This document shows positions 1-7,385 of a DNA stretch of 64,000 nt, one piece after another. Origin of the DNA: Sedimentitalea nanhaiensis DSM 24252 (GTDB lineage: Bacteria > Pseudomonadota > Alphaproteobacteria > Rhodobacterales > Rhodobacteraceae); the NCBI RefSeq assembly GCF_000473225.1, contig NZ_KI421509.1, positions 357,470-421,469 on the forward strand, given 5' to 3'. The stretch's first letter is position 1. Every line of letters starts with the position of its first letter. The notes beneath the pieces are model-generated. The model was not told the DNA's origin, did no database searches, and saw only the letters and a list, made by a program, of their open reading frames with translations. The position numbers and the translations under genes are program-made.

Positions 1-91
1 TGACGCCATCATGACGCAAAGAACATAACAGCTGGGTGGGTCAAGTCTCGGTGACAATGCCGGGTCAGTTCTCAGCGACAATCAACATCAA
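1..91 (-). mobile_element. IS21-family terminal fragment (likely)
   Basis: Read on the minus strand, this edge of the window starts TGTTGATTGTCGC and then shows two related segments, GAGAACTGACCCG and GAGACTTGACCC. Repeated blocks of this kind near a TG-start terminus are characteristic of IS21-family ends. No istA or istB coding sequence is visible, so only the element tip lies in the window and the rest may lie upstream or be lost. The family assignment comes from memory of such termini. Confidence 0.5.
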
Positions 92-92
92 A

Positions 93-612
93 GGTTCTGT
101 CAGAGCAAAATCGCTTGAGACGGGCAGGGCGGTTTCGTAGCCTTACCGGATGACCAATCCTAACCCATTTCGCTACTTCAAGACGAGCCCAGAGATCATT
201 CGCCTAGCGGTGATGTTGTACCTTCGGTTCCCGTTGTCGCTCAGGAATGTGGAAGATCTGCTGCATGAACGAGGTGTCGATGTCAGCCACGAGACAGTCC
301 GGTATTGGTGGCATCGCTTCGGTCCTGTGTTCGCCGCTGAGATCAGAAAGCGCAGGATCGCGGGGATGCGATCCAGCCGTTGGCGTTGGCACCTCGACGA
401 GATGTTTGCGAAGATCAATGGCCAGACGCACTACCTTTGGCGGGCTGTGGATCACGAAGGCGAAGTGCTTGAAAGCTATGTCACGAAGACCCGAGACAAG
501 AAGGCCGCATTGAAATTCCTAAAGAAAGCAATGCGAAAGCATGGCAGAGCTGAGGAGATTGTTACTGACCAGCTCCGATCCTACGGAGCCGCTTTGAAAC
601 AGATCGGCGCGG
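93..612 (+). mobile_element. IS6-family element, 5' part only
   Basis: GGTTCTGTCAGAGCAAAATC at 93-112 looks like the left terminal inverted repeat of an IS6-type element, 57 bp before the transposase start at 150. Coding similarity stops near 612, where an unrelated IS5-type reading frame takes over. No matching right inverted repeat is seen, so the element has lost its 3' part and should be immobile. Confidence 0.65.
150..612 (+). pseudogene. IS6-family transposase, 3' truncated
   Basis: The translated start (MTNPNPFRYFKTSPEIIRLA) and the following ERGVDVSHETVRYWWHRFGP and WRWHLDEMFAKINGQ segments are typical of IS6/IS26-type DDE transposases: an N-terminal helix-turn-helix, then the first catalytic Asp in HLDE. 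The second Asp region (EEIVTDQLRSYGAAL) is present. Similarity ends after LKQIGAG near base 612, so the segment carrying the catalytic Glu is gone. The frame then runs through foreign DNA to a stop at 689. The protein cannot be an active transposase. Confidence 0.85.
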
Positions 613-1098
613 GTGCTGCCGCTCCGGCAAACGACCGGGATGGTGTCGAGCATCCTGCAGATGGCCGGGCTGGAATGGCCAGTTCCTGACTTCTCTACCC
701 TGAGCCGCAGGCAAAAGAGCATTACTATTGAGATCTCGAGCCGCCGATCGGCTGGTCCCCTCAACCTGTTGGTAGATAGCACCGGCATCAAGTTCCTGGG
801 CGATGGCGAATGGCTGGCCCGCAAGCACCGCACCCATCGCAGACGCCAATACCGCAAGGTCCATTTGGCGATGGACACGGGCTCGGGCGACGTAGTGGCC
901 GTGGAATTCACCTCAAGCCGCGAGGGCGACAGCCCCGTCCTGCCTGACCTGCTGGACCAAATCCCGGTGGATCAGGAGATCGGCACCGTGACGGGCGATG
1001 GGGCCTTCGACACCCGCCGCTGCCACACCGCGATCCTCGCGCGTGGCGGCACTGCCGTCATCCCCATTCGCAAGAACGGTCGCTTCTGGAAGGAGGAT
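606..1098 (+). pseudogene. IS5-family transposase, internal fragment
   Basis: From about 606 another frame encodes LPLRQTTGMVSSILQMAGLEW, then LLVDSTGIKFLGDGEW (first DDE Asp region), KVHLAMDTGSGDVVAVEFT and TGDGAFDTRRCHTAILARGG (second Asp region), and stops matching just after IRKNGRFWKED near 1098. This is the middle of an IS5-type transposase of roughly 330 residues; the N-terminal ~75 residues and the C-terminal part with the catalytic Glu are missing. It is fused at both ends to other broken elements, which fits stepwise insertion and deletion. Confidence 0.85.
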
Positions 1099-1101
1099 TC
1101 A

Positions 1102-1370
1102 CGGCGGGCGATGTCGGAGAGTTGCGTGCCGGACCTCAATGCGCGGGCCCAGCCATGGGCGCGGATCAGCATGGCGCGCAGATGCGGATCGGGGTCCGGC
1201 GCGATATCGCCGGCGATGATCCTGGCTTCGACCCCGCGGCGGCGGAGATCGAACGGGGCCGTTATGTGGGCCAGGGCCGGACACAGGTTCTTTTCCGGAA
1301 CCCCGAGTGCCCGGACCAGCGCTCCGACATCCAGCTCCAGGTCGATCTCGCCGCGGCGTGGTTCAAGTGG
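1102..1370 (-). pseudogene. Serine-recombinase-like protein, C-terminal fragment
   Basis: On the minus strand the frame reads GEIDLELDVGALVRALGVPE, then VEARIIAGDIAPDPDPHLRAML and IRAHGWARALRSGTQLSDIA. The last segment is the 'RAHxW...L..G...S..EIA' pattern seen near the C-terminus of large serine recombinases (recombinase family proteins) in Rhodobacteraceae. No catalytic resolvase domain is present. The fragment abuts the IS5 remnant at ~1100 and the beta-lactamase stop codon at 1371, so it is a leftover of a mobile island. Family assignment is by pattern memory. Confidence 0.55.
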
Positions 1371-2522
1371 CTACCGATCTGCGAGGACGCGCCGAATGAA
1401 GGCGTAGGTCGTCCGGATGCGGGCTTCGTTCGGAAAGTTCCGGTTTGCCAGTACCACCACGCCCAGATCCTCCCCCGGCAGGAGAGCAACGTATGTTCCG
1501 AATCCGTTGGTCGAGCCAGTCTTGTTGAGGATTACGTCGTTCTGCGGAGGCAAGGGTGGATCGATGCTCTTCATTGGCTGCGGTTCCAGAATGTAGGCGT
1601 AGCTGTTGCCCCGGACCATCTGTTCGACATTGACCGGCCAGGGATACTGTTCCCAGATCATGTCCTGCACGTAATCGGCGGTGCGCCCTTGTCCCCGCCG
1701 GGTTCTTTCCAGTGCGGTTCTCAGGTTACCCGAGGCCTCGGCGTGCCCCAGATGGAGGTTGAGAAAGCGCACGAGGTCGCGTGCGCTGGATTTCACGCCA
1801 TAGGCCTGATCGGCGAGAACGCCGGGATTGACCCGGATCGGGCGGTCGGTCTTGCGGTCGTAGCCATAGGCATAGTGGTTCATGGCCCCTTCGGGGACAT
1901 TCACCCAGGTGTTGTTGAGGCCCATTTCAGGAAACAGGTCCTGTTCTGCCGCATTCGCGTACGTTTTGTTCAGGACATTTGCAGTGAGATACCCCAGCAT
2001 GCCGATGCTGATGTTCGAATAACTGCGGGCACCTGGACGAGTTGGATGCCAATCGGCCAGCCATTCCACGAGCCCTTCCGTATCCGCAACCGTATCAGGC
2101 ACCTGCAGGGGCAGGCCGCCGGAGTGGTGAGTCGCAAGATCCATCAGTGACAGATTGCCAAAGGCGGTTCCTTCAAGGTCGGGCAGCTCATTGGACACTT
2201 TGCTGGTCAGGTCGAGGCCGCCCCGCGCTTCCGCCAGAGCGGCCAGGCTGACATTGAACAGCTTGCTCACCGAGCCAAGCTCGAAAAGCGTATCCGGGGT
2301 CACGGCAACATTGTCCGCGCGGGAGGCAAGGCCCGTTGCATAGAAGTAGGACTGGCCATGGTCGGTCACGCCGACGACCAGTCCCGGCAGTTTGTATTCC
2401 TCGATAACAGGGGCGAAGCTGCTCGCGGCCAGGTCCTGCATTTGGGAGTCCGTTAAGGCCGCGGCGGCAACCGCGACCGGAAAGGACAGCAGCGCGACCG
2501 CTGCGACTGCAATAGACTTCAT
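1371..2522 (-). CDS. ampC: Class C (AmpC-type) serine beta-lactamase
   Basis: This 383-residue protein has a signal peptide (about residues 1-22) and all three class C motifs: SVSK with Ser84/Lys87, YSN at 168-170 and KTG at 334-336. Length matches the family. The product should be periplasmic and hydrolyse beta-lactams; a penicillin-binding esterase of the same fold is the alternative. A GAGG Shine-Dalgarno precedes the ATG by about 8 bases. The stop codon sits directly against a recombinase remnant, so the extreme C-terminus (VLADR) could be slightly altered by the junction. No ampR-like regulator lies upstream. Together with the acetyltransferase at 3256 it gives the region a drug-inactivation flavour. 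Confidence 0.85.
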   Translation of the reverse strand: MKSIAVAAVALLSFPVAVAAAALTDSQMQDLAASSFAPVIEEYKLPGLVVGVTDHGQSYFYATGLASRADNVAVTPDTLFELGSVSKLFNVSLAALAEARGGLDLTSKVSNELPDLEGTAFGNLSLMDLATHHSGGLPLQVPDTVADTEGLVEWLADWHPTRPGARSYSNISIGMLGYLTANVLNKTYANAAEQDLFPEMGLNNTWVNVPEGAMNHYAYGYDRKTDRPIRVNPGVLADQAYGVKSSARDLVRFLNLHLGHAEASGNLRTALERTRRGQGRTADYVQDMIWEQYPWPVNVEQMVRGNSYAYILEPQPMKSIDPPLPPQNDVILNKTGSTNGFGTYVALLPGEDLGVVVLANRNFPNEARIRTTYAFIRRVLADR

Positions 2523-2768
2523 GTCTGCCTCATTGTTTGTGGGTCTGAAGGGGTAAGGATGGCTTTACAGGCGGAGATCGAACCGCTCAAACCGAAAATG
2601 GCCGATGACGTTCCGAAGCGTTGGACGGCTTGCGCGCGATCGTTGTGAAGAATGCAAGCCGATGGGCTTTGCCCGTATCGAAGCGGACAAGGCCAGCTTC
2701 CCCTGTTCACAGGATGGCGGAGCTCTGTGCGCTGCGACCAGAAAGAAGGCTCGCAGGTATTGGGCGGT

Positions 2769-3101
2769 TTAATCCGCGCTTGTCCCAATCAATGAGAAGC
2801 GCGCGGCTTTCAGCAGCGATGTACCATCCTCCTGCTTTGCCATAACGAGTGAGTCGGCCTCCAGCCTCATGTCCTGCCACGTCACAACGACATTGCCCGA
2901 ATAGGTGCTCGCGTCGTCCGATTGAGAAATGCTGTCGGAAGAAATCTCGAACGCTTGGTCCGCATCGAACACGACCTGAGCGTTGCCGCTATATTCCTGA
3001 ACGGTCCGGATCTCGTTTGCGGAAATTTCCATGGCGTATGCCGGAACGGAGACGGACAGTGCGGCACAGATTACAGCCGAGATGATGCATGCCCTGTTCA
3101 T
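2769..3101 (-). CDS. Small exported protein with LptA/OstA-like repeats
   Basis: The start at 3101 is chosen because a GAGGA Shine-Dalgarno lies 5-6 bases upstream and the following residues (MNRACIISAVICAALSVSVP, then AYA) form a clear signal peptide; a longer frame reaches 3143. The mature part (~87 residues) alternates short beta-type segments: EISANEIRTVQEYSGNAQVV and later YSGNVVVTWQDMRLEADSLV. 'YxGNVVV...LxADxL' is the pattern of the LptA/OstA organic-solvent-tolerance fold. A full LptA is longer, so function in lipopolysaccharide transport is only a guess. It could be a stand-alone periplasmic relative. Confidence 0.6.
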   Translation of the reverse strand: MNRACIISAVICAALSVSVPAYAMEISANEIRTVQEYSGNAQVVFDADQAFEISSDSISQSDDASTYSGNVVVTWQDMRLEADSLVMAKQEDGTSLLKAARFSLIGTSAD

Positions 3102-3179
3102 GAAATCCTCAACTATGGATACATTAGTCACGAGGTAAATCACTTAACTTTCGAGCCTTGTCAAATCATCAGAATTTGA

Positions 3180-3194
3180 CCCTTTCACGAAGGG
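3180..3194. other. Short hairpin CCCTT-tcacg-AAGGG
   Basis: Five-base-pair perfect stem with a five-base loop in the divergent region between the exported protein gene (minus) and the acetyltransferase gene (plus). There is no T-tract. It could be a leader hairpin or an operator half-site; nothing else supports a function. Confidence 0.25.
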
Positions 3195-3255
3195 GAATTC
3201 TTGCACCAATGTACTGGCGCCAATTCATTTCCGCCGACTGAGATAGAGATTGTTC

Positions 3256-3924
3256 ATGATGGAACCAAAGAACACAGAAGCGAAGCACTGGTCGAAAGTC
3301 GAACTGCTGCACGAGACGGTCAGGAACCCCAACATTCATCTTCGCGGCAAGCACAGCTACTACAGTGGGGCATGGACCGGCTCGTTCGAGGACAGCGTGG
3401 TACGCTACCATTACGGCGACGAATACAGCCTCAAGACATGGGAGCCGATGTGGCCCATCGACCAGCTCCATATCGGCGACTATGTCTGCATAGGCGCGGA
3501 GGCTGTCATTCTGATGGGCGGTAACCATACCCACCGCGCGGACTGGTTCAGTCTTTATCCGTTCCCCGAAGTCATCGCCGAGGCCTATGCCGGCAAGGGT
3601 GACACCAGAATCGGCGATGGTGCCTGGATCGGCATGAGGGCCATGATCATGCCGGGGGTGACAATTGGCGAAGGTGCTGTTGTCGCGTCCGGGGCAATCG
3701 TCACAAGAGACGTCGCGCCCTATACAATCGTTGCTGGGAATCCGGCCAAACCGGTCCGCCAACGCTTTTCGGCGGATGTCGTGGCCAGGCTGCTGGAACT
3801 GGACATATACCACTGGGATGATGCGAAATTTACTGCCCTGAGAGAGCACATTACAAGCCAGGATATTGACGTCCTCGTCGCGGCGTCAGAGCAATACGAT
3901 CAAAAACACGGGAGACCCGCATGA
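3256..3924 (+). CDS. CatB/Vat-type xenobiotic O-acetyltransferase
   Basis: A 222-residue left-handed beta-helix acetyltransferase. Hexapeptide-type repeats run through IGDYVCIGAEAVILMGGNHT and IGDGAWIGMRAMIMPGVTIG to IVAGNPAKPVRQRF. The NHTH histidine just after the first repeat block is the expected catalytic His of the XAT class, and the C-terminal helix (FSADVVARLLELDIYHWDD) is typical of CatB and Vat. Such enzymes acetylate chloramphenicol or streptogramin A with acetyl-CoA, but many chromosomal relatives have unknown substrates. Alternative starts are TTG 3250 and ATG 3259; a GAGATAGAG purine run supports 3256. Confidence 0.8.
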   Translation: MMEPKNTEAKHWSKVELLHETVRNPNIHLRGKHSYYSGAWTGSFEDSVVRYHYGDEYSLKTWEPMWPIDQLHIGDYVCIGAEAVILMGGNHTHRADWFSLYPFPEVIAEAYAGKGDTRIGDGAWIGMRAMIMPGVTIGEGAVVASGAIVTRDVAPYTIVAGNPAKPVRQRFSADVVARLLELDIYHWDDAKFTALREHITSQDIDVLVAASEQYDQKHGRPA

Positions 3925-3994
3925 CAGGATCCTTTGTCTGATGCCACCGCTGCTGACGGAACACCGTTCACATGCGCATTCCGATCTAAGAAAC

Positions 3995-4582
3995 TCATGC
4001 CGAATGCGTCCGGCCACGGATGAACCGGGCCGTTATCTCCGCGACGCGCGTTCCCAGATGGACGCCGGTGTCGTGATCGCCCTTCGTCAGGCCATGTTCG
4101 GCGTCTACGTCGACCGGCGAGCGGCTGACCGCGCCGAGATAAGCGCCGGTCGCGTTCAAGGCTGTATCGACCACATCGCTGCGCATGGCAAAGCCGGTCG
4201 GAAGCCCGAGCGAAACCCATGTCATGCCGTGCTGAGCGGCGAAAACCGCCATGGTCATCAGCGTCGAAAGCTTGTCCCCCGCATAGCCGCCGGAGTTGGT
4301 AAACCCGGACGCGATCTTGTCGGACCACGCTTGTGTTTGGTACTTCCGAGCGGTTAGTTCCATGAATCTTTTCATGTCGGCGGACACCGAACCCATATAG
4401 GTTGGACAGCCCATGATGATGGCGTCCGCTTGGTCGATCTCATCCATTCGCGCTTCTGCTTCGGCGACCGGAACGTCGATGACACTGGCCTGATCGACCC
4501 GGTTCACACCCTCGATAACTGCCTTGGTCAGCCAGAGCGTATGGCCGTATCCGGTATGGTGAACAATCGCTATCTGAGGCAT
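3995..4582 (-). CDS. Flavodoxin-fold NAD(P)H:quinone oxidoreductase-like protein
   Basis: A 195-residue WrbA/flavodoxin-like protein. The N-terminus has the FMN phosphate-binding pattern (IAIVHHTGYGHTLWLTKAV), then DAIIMGCPTYMGSVSADMKR, the loop that contacts the flavin in WrbA, and GFTNSGGYAGDK. Expected to bind FMN and reduce quinones or other electrophiles by two electrons in the cytoplasm. A GAGGAG Shine-Dalgarno lies 9 bases before the ATG. It lies downstream of the AhpD-like gene on the same strand (68-bp gap), so the two probably form a redox-stress operon. Confidence 0.8.
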   Translation of the reverse strand: MPQIAIVHHTGYGHTLWLTKAVIEGVNRVDQASVIDVPVAEAEARMDEIDQADAIIMGCPTYMGSVSADMKRFMELTARKYQTQAWSDKIASGFTNSGGYAGDKLSTLMTMAVFAAQHGMTWVSLGLPTGFAMRSDVVDTALNATGAYLGAVSRSPVDVDAEHGLTKGDHDTGVHLGTRVAEITARFIRGRTHSA

Positions 4583-4650
4583 ATTCTTTTACTCCTCGAC
4601 GTGCGCTGACATCTGCACACCTGCTGCGCCAGCATACAATTTGATGACGT

Positions 4651-5109
4651 TTACACCTGAGGTGTCTGGTCGACGGGATGCTGCGAGCGAAACCCCACGG
4701 CAAAACGGTTCCATGCGTTTATGGTTGTGATGGCGAGGGTCAGTTCAACCCGTTCGCGCTCATCGAACGCCGCCGCAAGTATCCGGTAATCCGAATCCGG
4801 CGCACCCGTGGATTCCAGACGTGTCAGCGCCTCGGCCCAGGCCAGCGCTGCCCGCTCGCGTTCGTCAAAAGCGGGGCTTTCCCGCCAGGCAGCCAGAACA
4901 TCCAGCTTTTGCTGAGAAATTCCCGCCGCTCGCGCTTCGGGAGCGTGGAGATTCAAGCAGAATGCGCAACCGTTGATCTGAGACACCCGCATCTTGATCA
5001 ATTCGCGGATGGACTGCGGAATCGAAAGCTCTTTCGTCGCCTCTTCCAGGGCCATCATGGCTTTCATTGCCGCTGGTGCGGCGCGATAATAGTTCATTCG
5101 ACCGGACAA
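4651..5109 (-). CDS. AhpD/carboxymuconolactone decarboxylase family protein
   Basis: A 152-residue alkylhydroperoxidase-AhpD-like protein with the CxxC motif (Cys48-Ala-Phe-Cys51) followed by His55 (CAFCLNLH), the AhpD-core active-site signature. Expected activity is thiol-dependent peroxidase or disulfide reductase. The start at 5109 is a TTG: GGAGG sits seven bases upstream of it, whereas the ATG at 5097 is 19 bases away, so the TTG start is favoured. The flavodoxin-like gene follows. A CGGACGTCCG palindrome about 40 bp upstream may be the operator. Confidence 0.8.
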   Translation of the reverse strand: MSGRMNYYRAAPAAMKAMMALEEATKELSIPQSIRELIKMRVSQINGCAFCLNLHAPEARAAGISQQKLDVLAAWRESPAFDERERAALAWAEALTRLESTGAPDSDYRILAAAFDERERVELTLAITTINAWNRFAVGFRSQHPVDQTPQV

Positions 5110-5148
5110 AGAACGTCCTCCATTTTTCCTTAGCCAGTATTATTCGTT

Positions 5149-5158
5149 CGGACGTCCG
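5149..5158. promoter_or_regulatory. Palindrome CGGACGTCCG upstream of the AhpD-like gene
   Basis: A perfect 10-bp palindrome, followed by a further overlapping GTCCG, located 40 bp upstream of the TTG start of the AhpD-like gene on the minus strand. Size and position suit a TetR-type operator. No TetR gene is present in this window, and the neighbouring regulator is a broken AraC-family gene. Confidence 0.35.
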
Positions 5159-5316
5159 TCCGCAAAAGGTTCCATGCGGTGTTGCGGCATTGGTTAAGCT
5201 TTTCTACTCCGTCACCTGCCATTGGTCGATGCCGCCGTTCCTGCTGCCGCGCTGCTTCCAGAGCATTCCAGATAACCAGGTTCTCTGGCAGGCTGATCCC
5301 GCCTCTTTTCTGCTTC

Positions 5317-5850
5317 TCAACGGATTTGTCCGGCGGGCGTTTTCAGAAACGCCTTTGGTGTCTGGCCCGACAGATTTTTGAAGAACGTGATGAAGGCGCT
5401 GTCGCTGGCAAACCCCAAATCCTGTGCGGTCATCGAAATGCTCGCGCCTGCCACCAGCATCTCGTATGCCTTCATCAGACGCCATTGTTGCCGCCATTGT
5501 CGATAGGACATACCGGTTTCGCGCTTGAATATTCTGCCAATCGTCTTCTCGCTCGCCCCGACGCGGGTTGCCAGAAGCCCAAGCGGGGGCGGCAGGACAG
5601 TCGTCGTAAGGCGTGCCAACCGAGGGTCGGACGGCAAGGGCAGGAGCACCGGAAGACGCGGCGCGAACTTGACTTCGTCCAGGCAGACGGCAAGCAGATT
5701 CTTGCCTGCACCCTTTGTCCAATCTGTCGCTGGCGGCGCGCAAGCGATGCGTTCCAGAACTGCCCGTAAGACGGCTGAAACCTCGAACACCTCGACCTGA
5801 TCCGGCGCGTGTCGGTGGGAGCGGGCAGAGCTTGCTGTCCAGGGTAGGCG
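5317..5850 (-). pseudogene. AraC-family regulator, 5' truncated
   Basis: The C-terminal AraC DNA-binding domain is intact: VGASEKTIGRIFKRETGMSY, WRQQWRLMKAYEML and ITAQDLGFASDSAFITFFK-like HTH segments (the window reads MTAQDLGFASDSAFITFFK), ending TPKAFLKTPAG. Upstream, a linker typical of the cupin-AraC class (VEVFEVSAVLRAVLERI) is present, but the N-terminal cupin domain of ~100 residues is missing. The frame stays open to about 5850, where sequence coding the opposite-strand MFS protein begins. A GTG at 5790 could start a 157-residue HTH-only protein. I read it as a regulator that lost its sensor domain. Confidence 0.7.
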
Positions 5851-5851
5851 T

Positions 5852-6850
5852 TTGTGTGATCTGATTTGCAGAAGGCCAGCAATGCTCGCCGGTCTTGCAT
5901 TCTATGGCATCGGCGCCTTTGCTGCTCTCTTCAGCGCCAATTTCGAGATGCTGCTCACCGCCCGAATAGTATCGGCAGTTGGCTCGATTGGCACGCAAAC
6001 CATTCTGCGCGACCGCTTTCAGGGTCAGCAACTTGCGCAGATATTCTCCTCGGTCGGGATCGCCGTGGCGCTCAGCCCCGCGATCGGTATGGCGATTGGT
6101 GCGGTGGCCGTCGGGCTTGCTTCCTATGCGGGCGTCTTTGCCACGCTGGCCGCGCTTGCCTTGCTGCTTTTTGCCTGGACCTCGGCAAGCCTGCCGGAGA
6201 CGCAGCCGACGAGTGTGAAACCGGTATCCTTTTGGGATACGGCGATCATGATGATCAAGGAAGGCCGTATTTGGTGTTCAGCCTTTCTGGTTGCGCTCTT
6301 CAACCTGTCCTTGTTCGGCTACGACCAGCTGTCACCGTTTCAGCTTGAACAACTCAGCCACGGGTCCGGGGAGATGGGCGCCAGTGGCGTATTGTTGAGC
6401 CTTGGGACGCTCCTGGGCGCGATGGCGAACCGAAAGCTGTTGCAGAAGGGCTGGGAACCGGAACGTTTGGTGTTCGTGTCCTGCGTCCTTGCCACGGCGG
6501 GCGGGCTGCTGGTCGCATTGCTCGGTTCAAGCTTCATGTTCATCGTGCCGGTGGCCATGGTCGCGTTCGCCTTTGCTCTCGCAATTCCGAATATTCTGGC
6601 CCCGGCCCTGAAGGACTATTCAGATCGCCTGAGAACCGCAGGAGCCATCTTCGGAATGAAATACTACCTGCTTCTTGGCGCCGGACTGTGGCTGTCCGGA
6701 CTGGCTCAGAACCTGGGCGCTGTTCTGCTCGCCTCCGGGCTCGGCGCATTGACGATCACGATGCTGAAACCGAAATCCAGGGCGGCGCGGCAAACAGGTG
6801 ATACTGCTACCAGGAAACCTGTTCGGCTGTATCGAGAGCTTTTCCGATGA
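5852..6850 (+). pseudogene. MFS drug/metabolite exporter, 5' truncated
   Basis: A Bcr/CflA-type major facilitator protein whose coding similarity begins abruptly at LCDLICRRPAMLAGLAFYGI, which corresponds to conserved motif A in the loop after transmembrane helix 2. The first two helices are missing. The rest (~330 residues) looks intact, with helices at SIGTQTILRDR..., AIGMAIGAVAVGLASYAGVF, IWCSAFLVALFNLSLFGY and further C-terminal segments. Without TM1-2 a working transporter is unlikely. It diverges from the AraC remnant with no intergenic space, so one deletion probably removed the shared promoter and both 5' ends. Confidence 0.75.
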
Positions 6851-6887
6851 ATAAATCAAACACAACGTGGTAGAAGGTAAACGGACC

Positions 6888-7088
6888 ATGACGAAGAAAC
6901 CCTTCGACACCGCATGCAATCAGACCGCAGGGACGCAGCTTACGGGTGGGGCCAGGTCCACCGCAGAGGCCATGCGCAAACATGCGGCCCATCTCGCCGA
7001 GCCAGCTGCCAAGGCGAAGTCCAGACACCCGGATGCCGTGGCCCACGCAGAGCGCTGCGAAGCTGCTGCCTGCAAGTGGGGCGGTTGA
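6888..7088 (+). CDS. Small hypothetical protein
   Basis: A 66-residue frame starting MTKKPFDTACNQTAGTQLTG, with a weak AAGGT Shine-Dalgarno about 11 bases upstream. The composition is Ala/His/Lys-rich with two Cys (ERCEAAACKWGG end). I do not recognise it and codon use gives no strong support. It could be a real small cytoplasmic protein or chance coding downstream of the broken MFS gene. Confidence 0.3.
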   Translation: MTKKPFDTACNQTAGTQLTGGARSTAEAMRKHAAHLAEPAAKAKSRHPDAVAHAERCEAAACKWGG

Positions 7089-7385
7089 TCGCATCGACAG
7101 AACCACAGCCTCTCTCATTTCACAGTGGGGAGGGTCTTTCGTTGCGGGTCAGCTTAGTTGACTTATGTCAAGGGTTACCCAGCGCCGCCATATGGGACAC
7201 AAATGGACCGCTTTCGTTAATTTATTCTGGCTAACATATTGTGGTATATTTGTTTTACCCTTTGATGGGGTCGGATCGATTTCCACCGCCCGCTCGAACC
7301 TCCGAATTGCACTTCGGTCGCCCGCGAAATTCAGCCCATTTCGGGCGGTTCCAATGATCTGTCACGCGGCGGCGATCATCCGGGA
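7089..7385. other. Gene-free stretch, partly AT-rich
   Basis: About 300 bp between the small hypothetical frame and the 3' end of the DUF2235 gene. The 7195-7270 section (…TTAATTTATTCTGGCTAAC…) is clearly more AT-rich than the surroundings, which suggests foreign DNA or an old boundary of the accessory region. I see no gene, tRNA-like fold or clear terminator. Confidence 0.4.
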
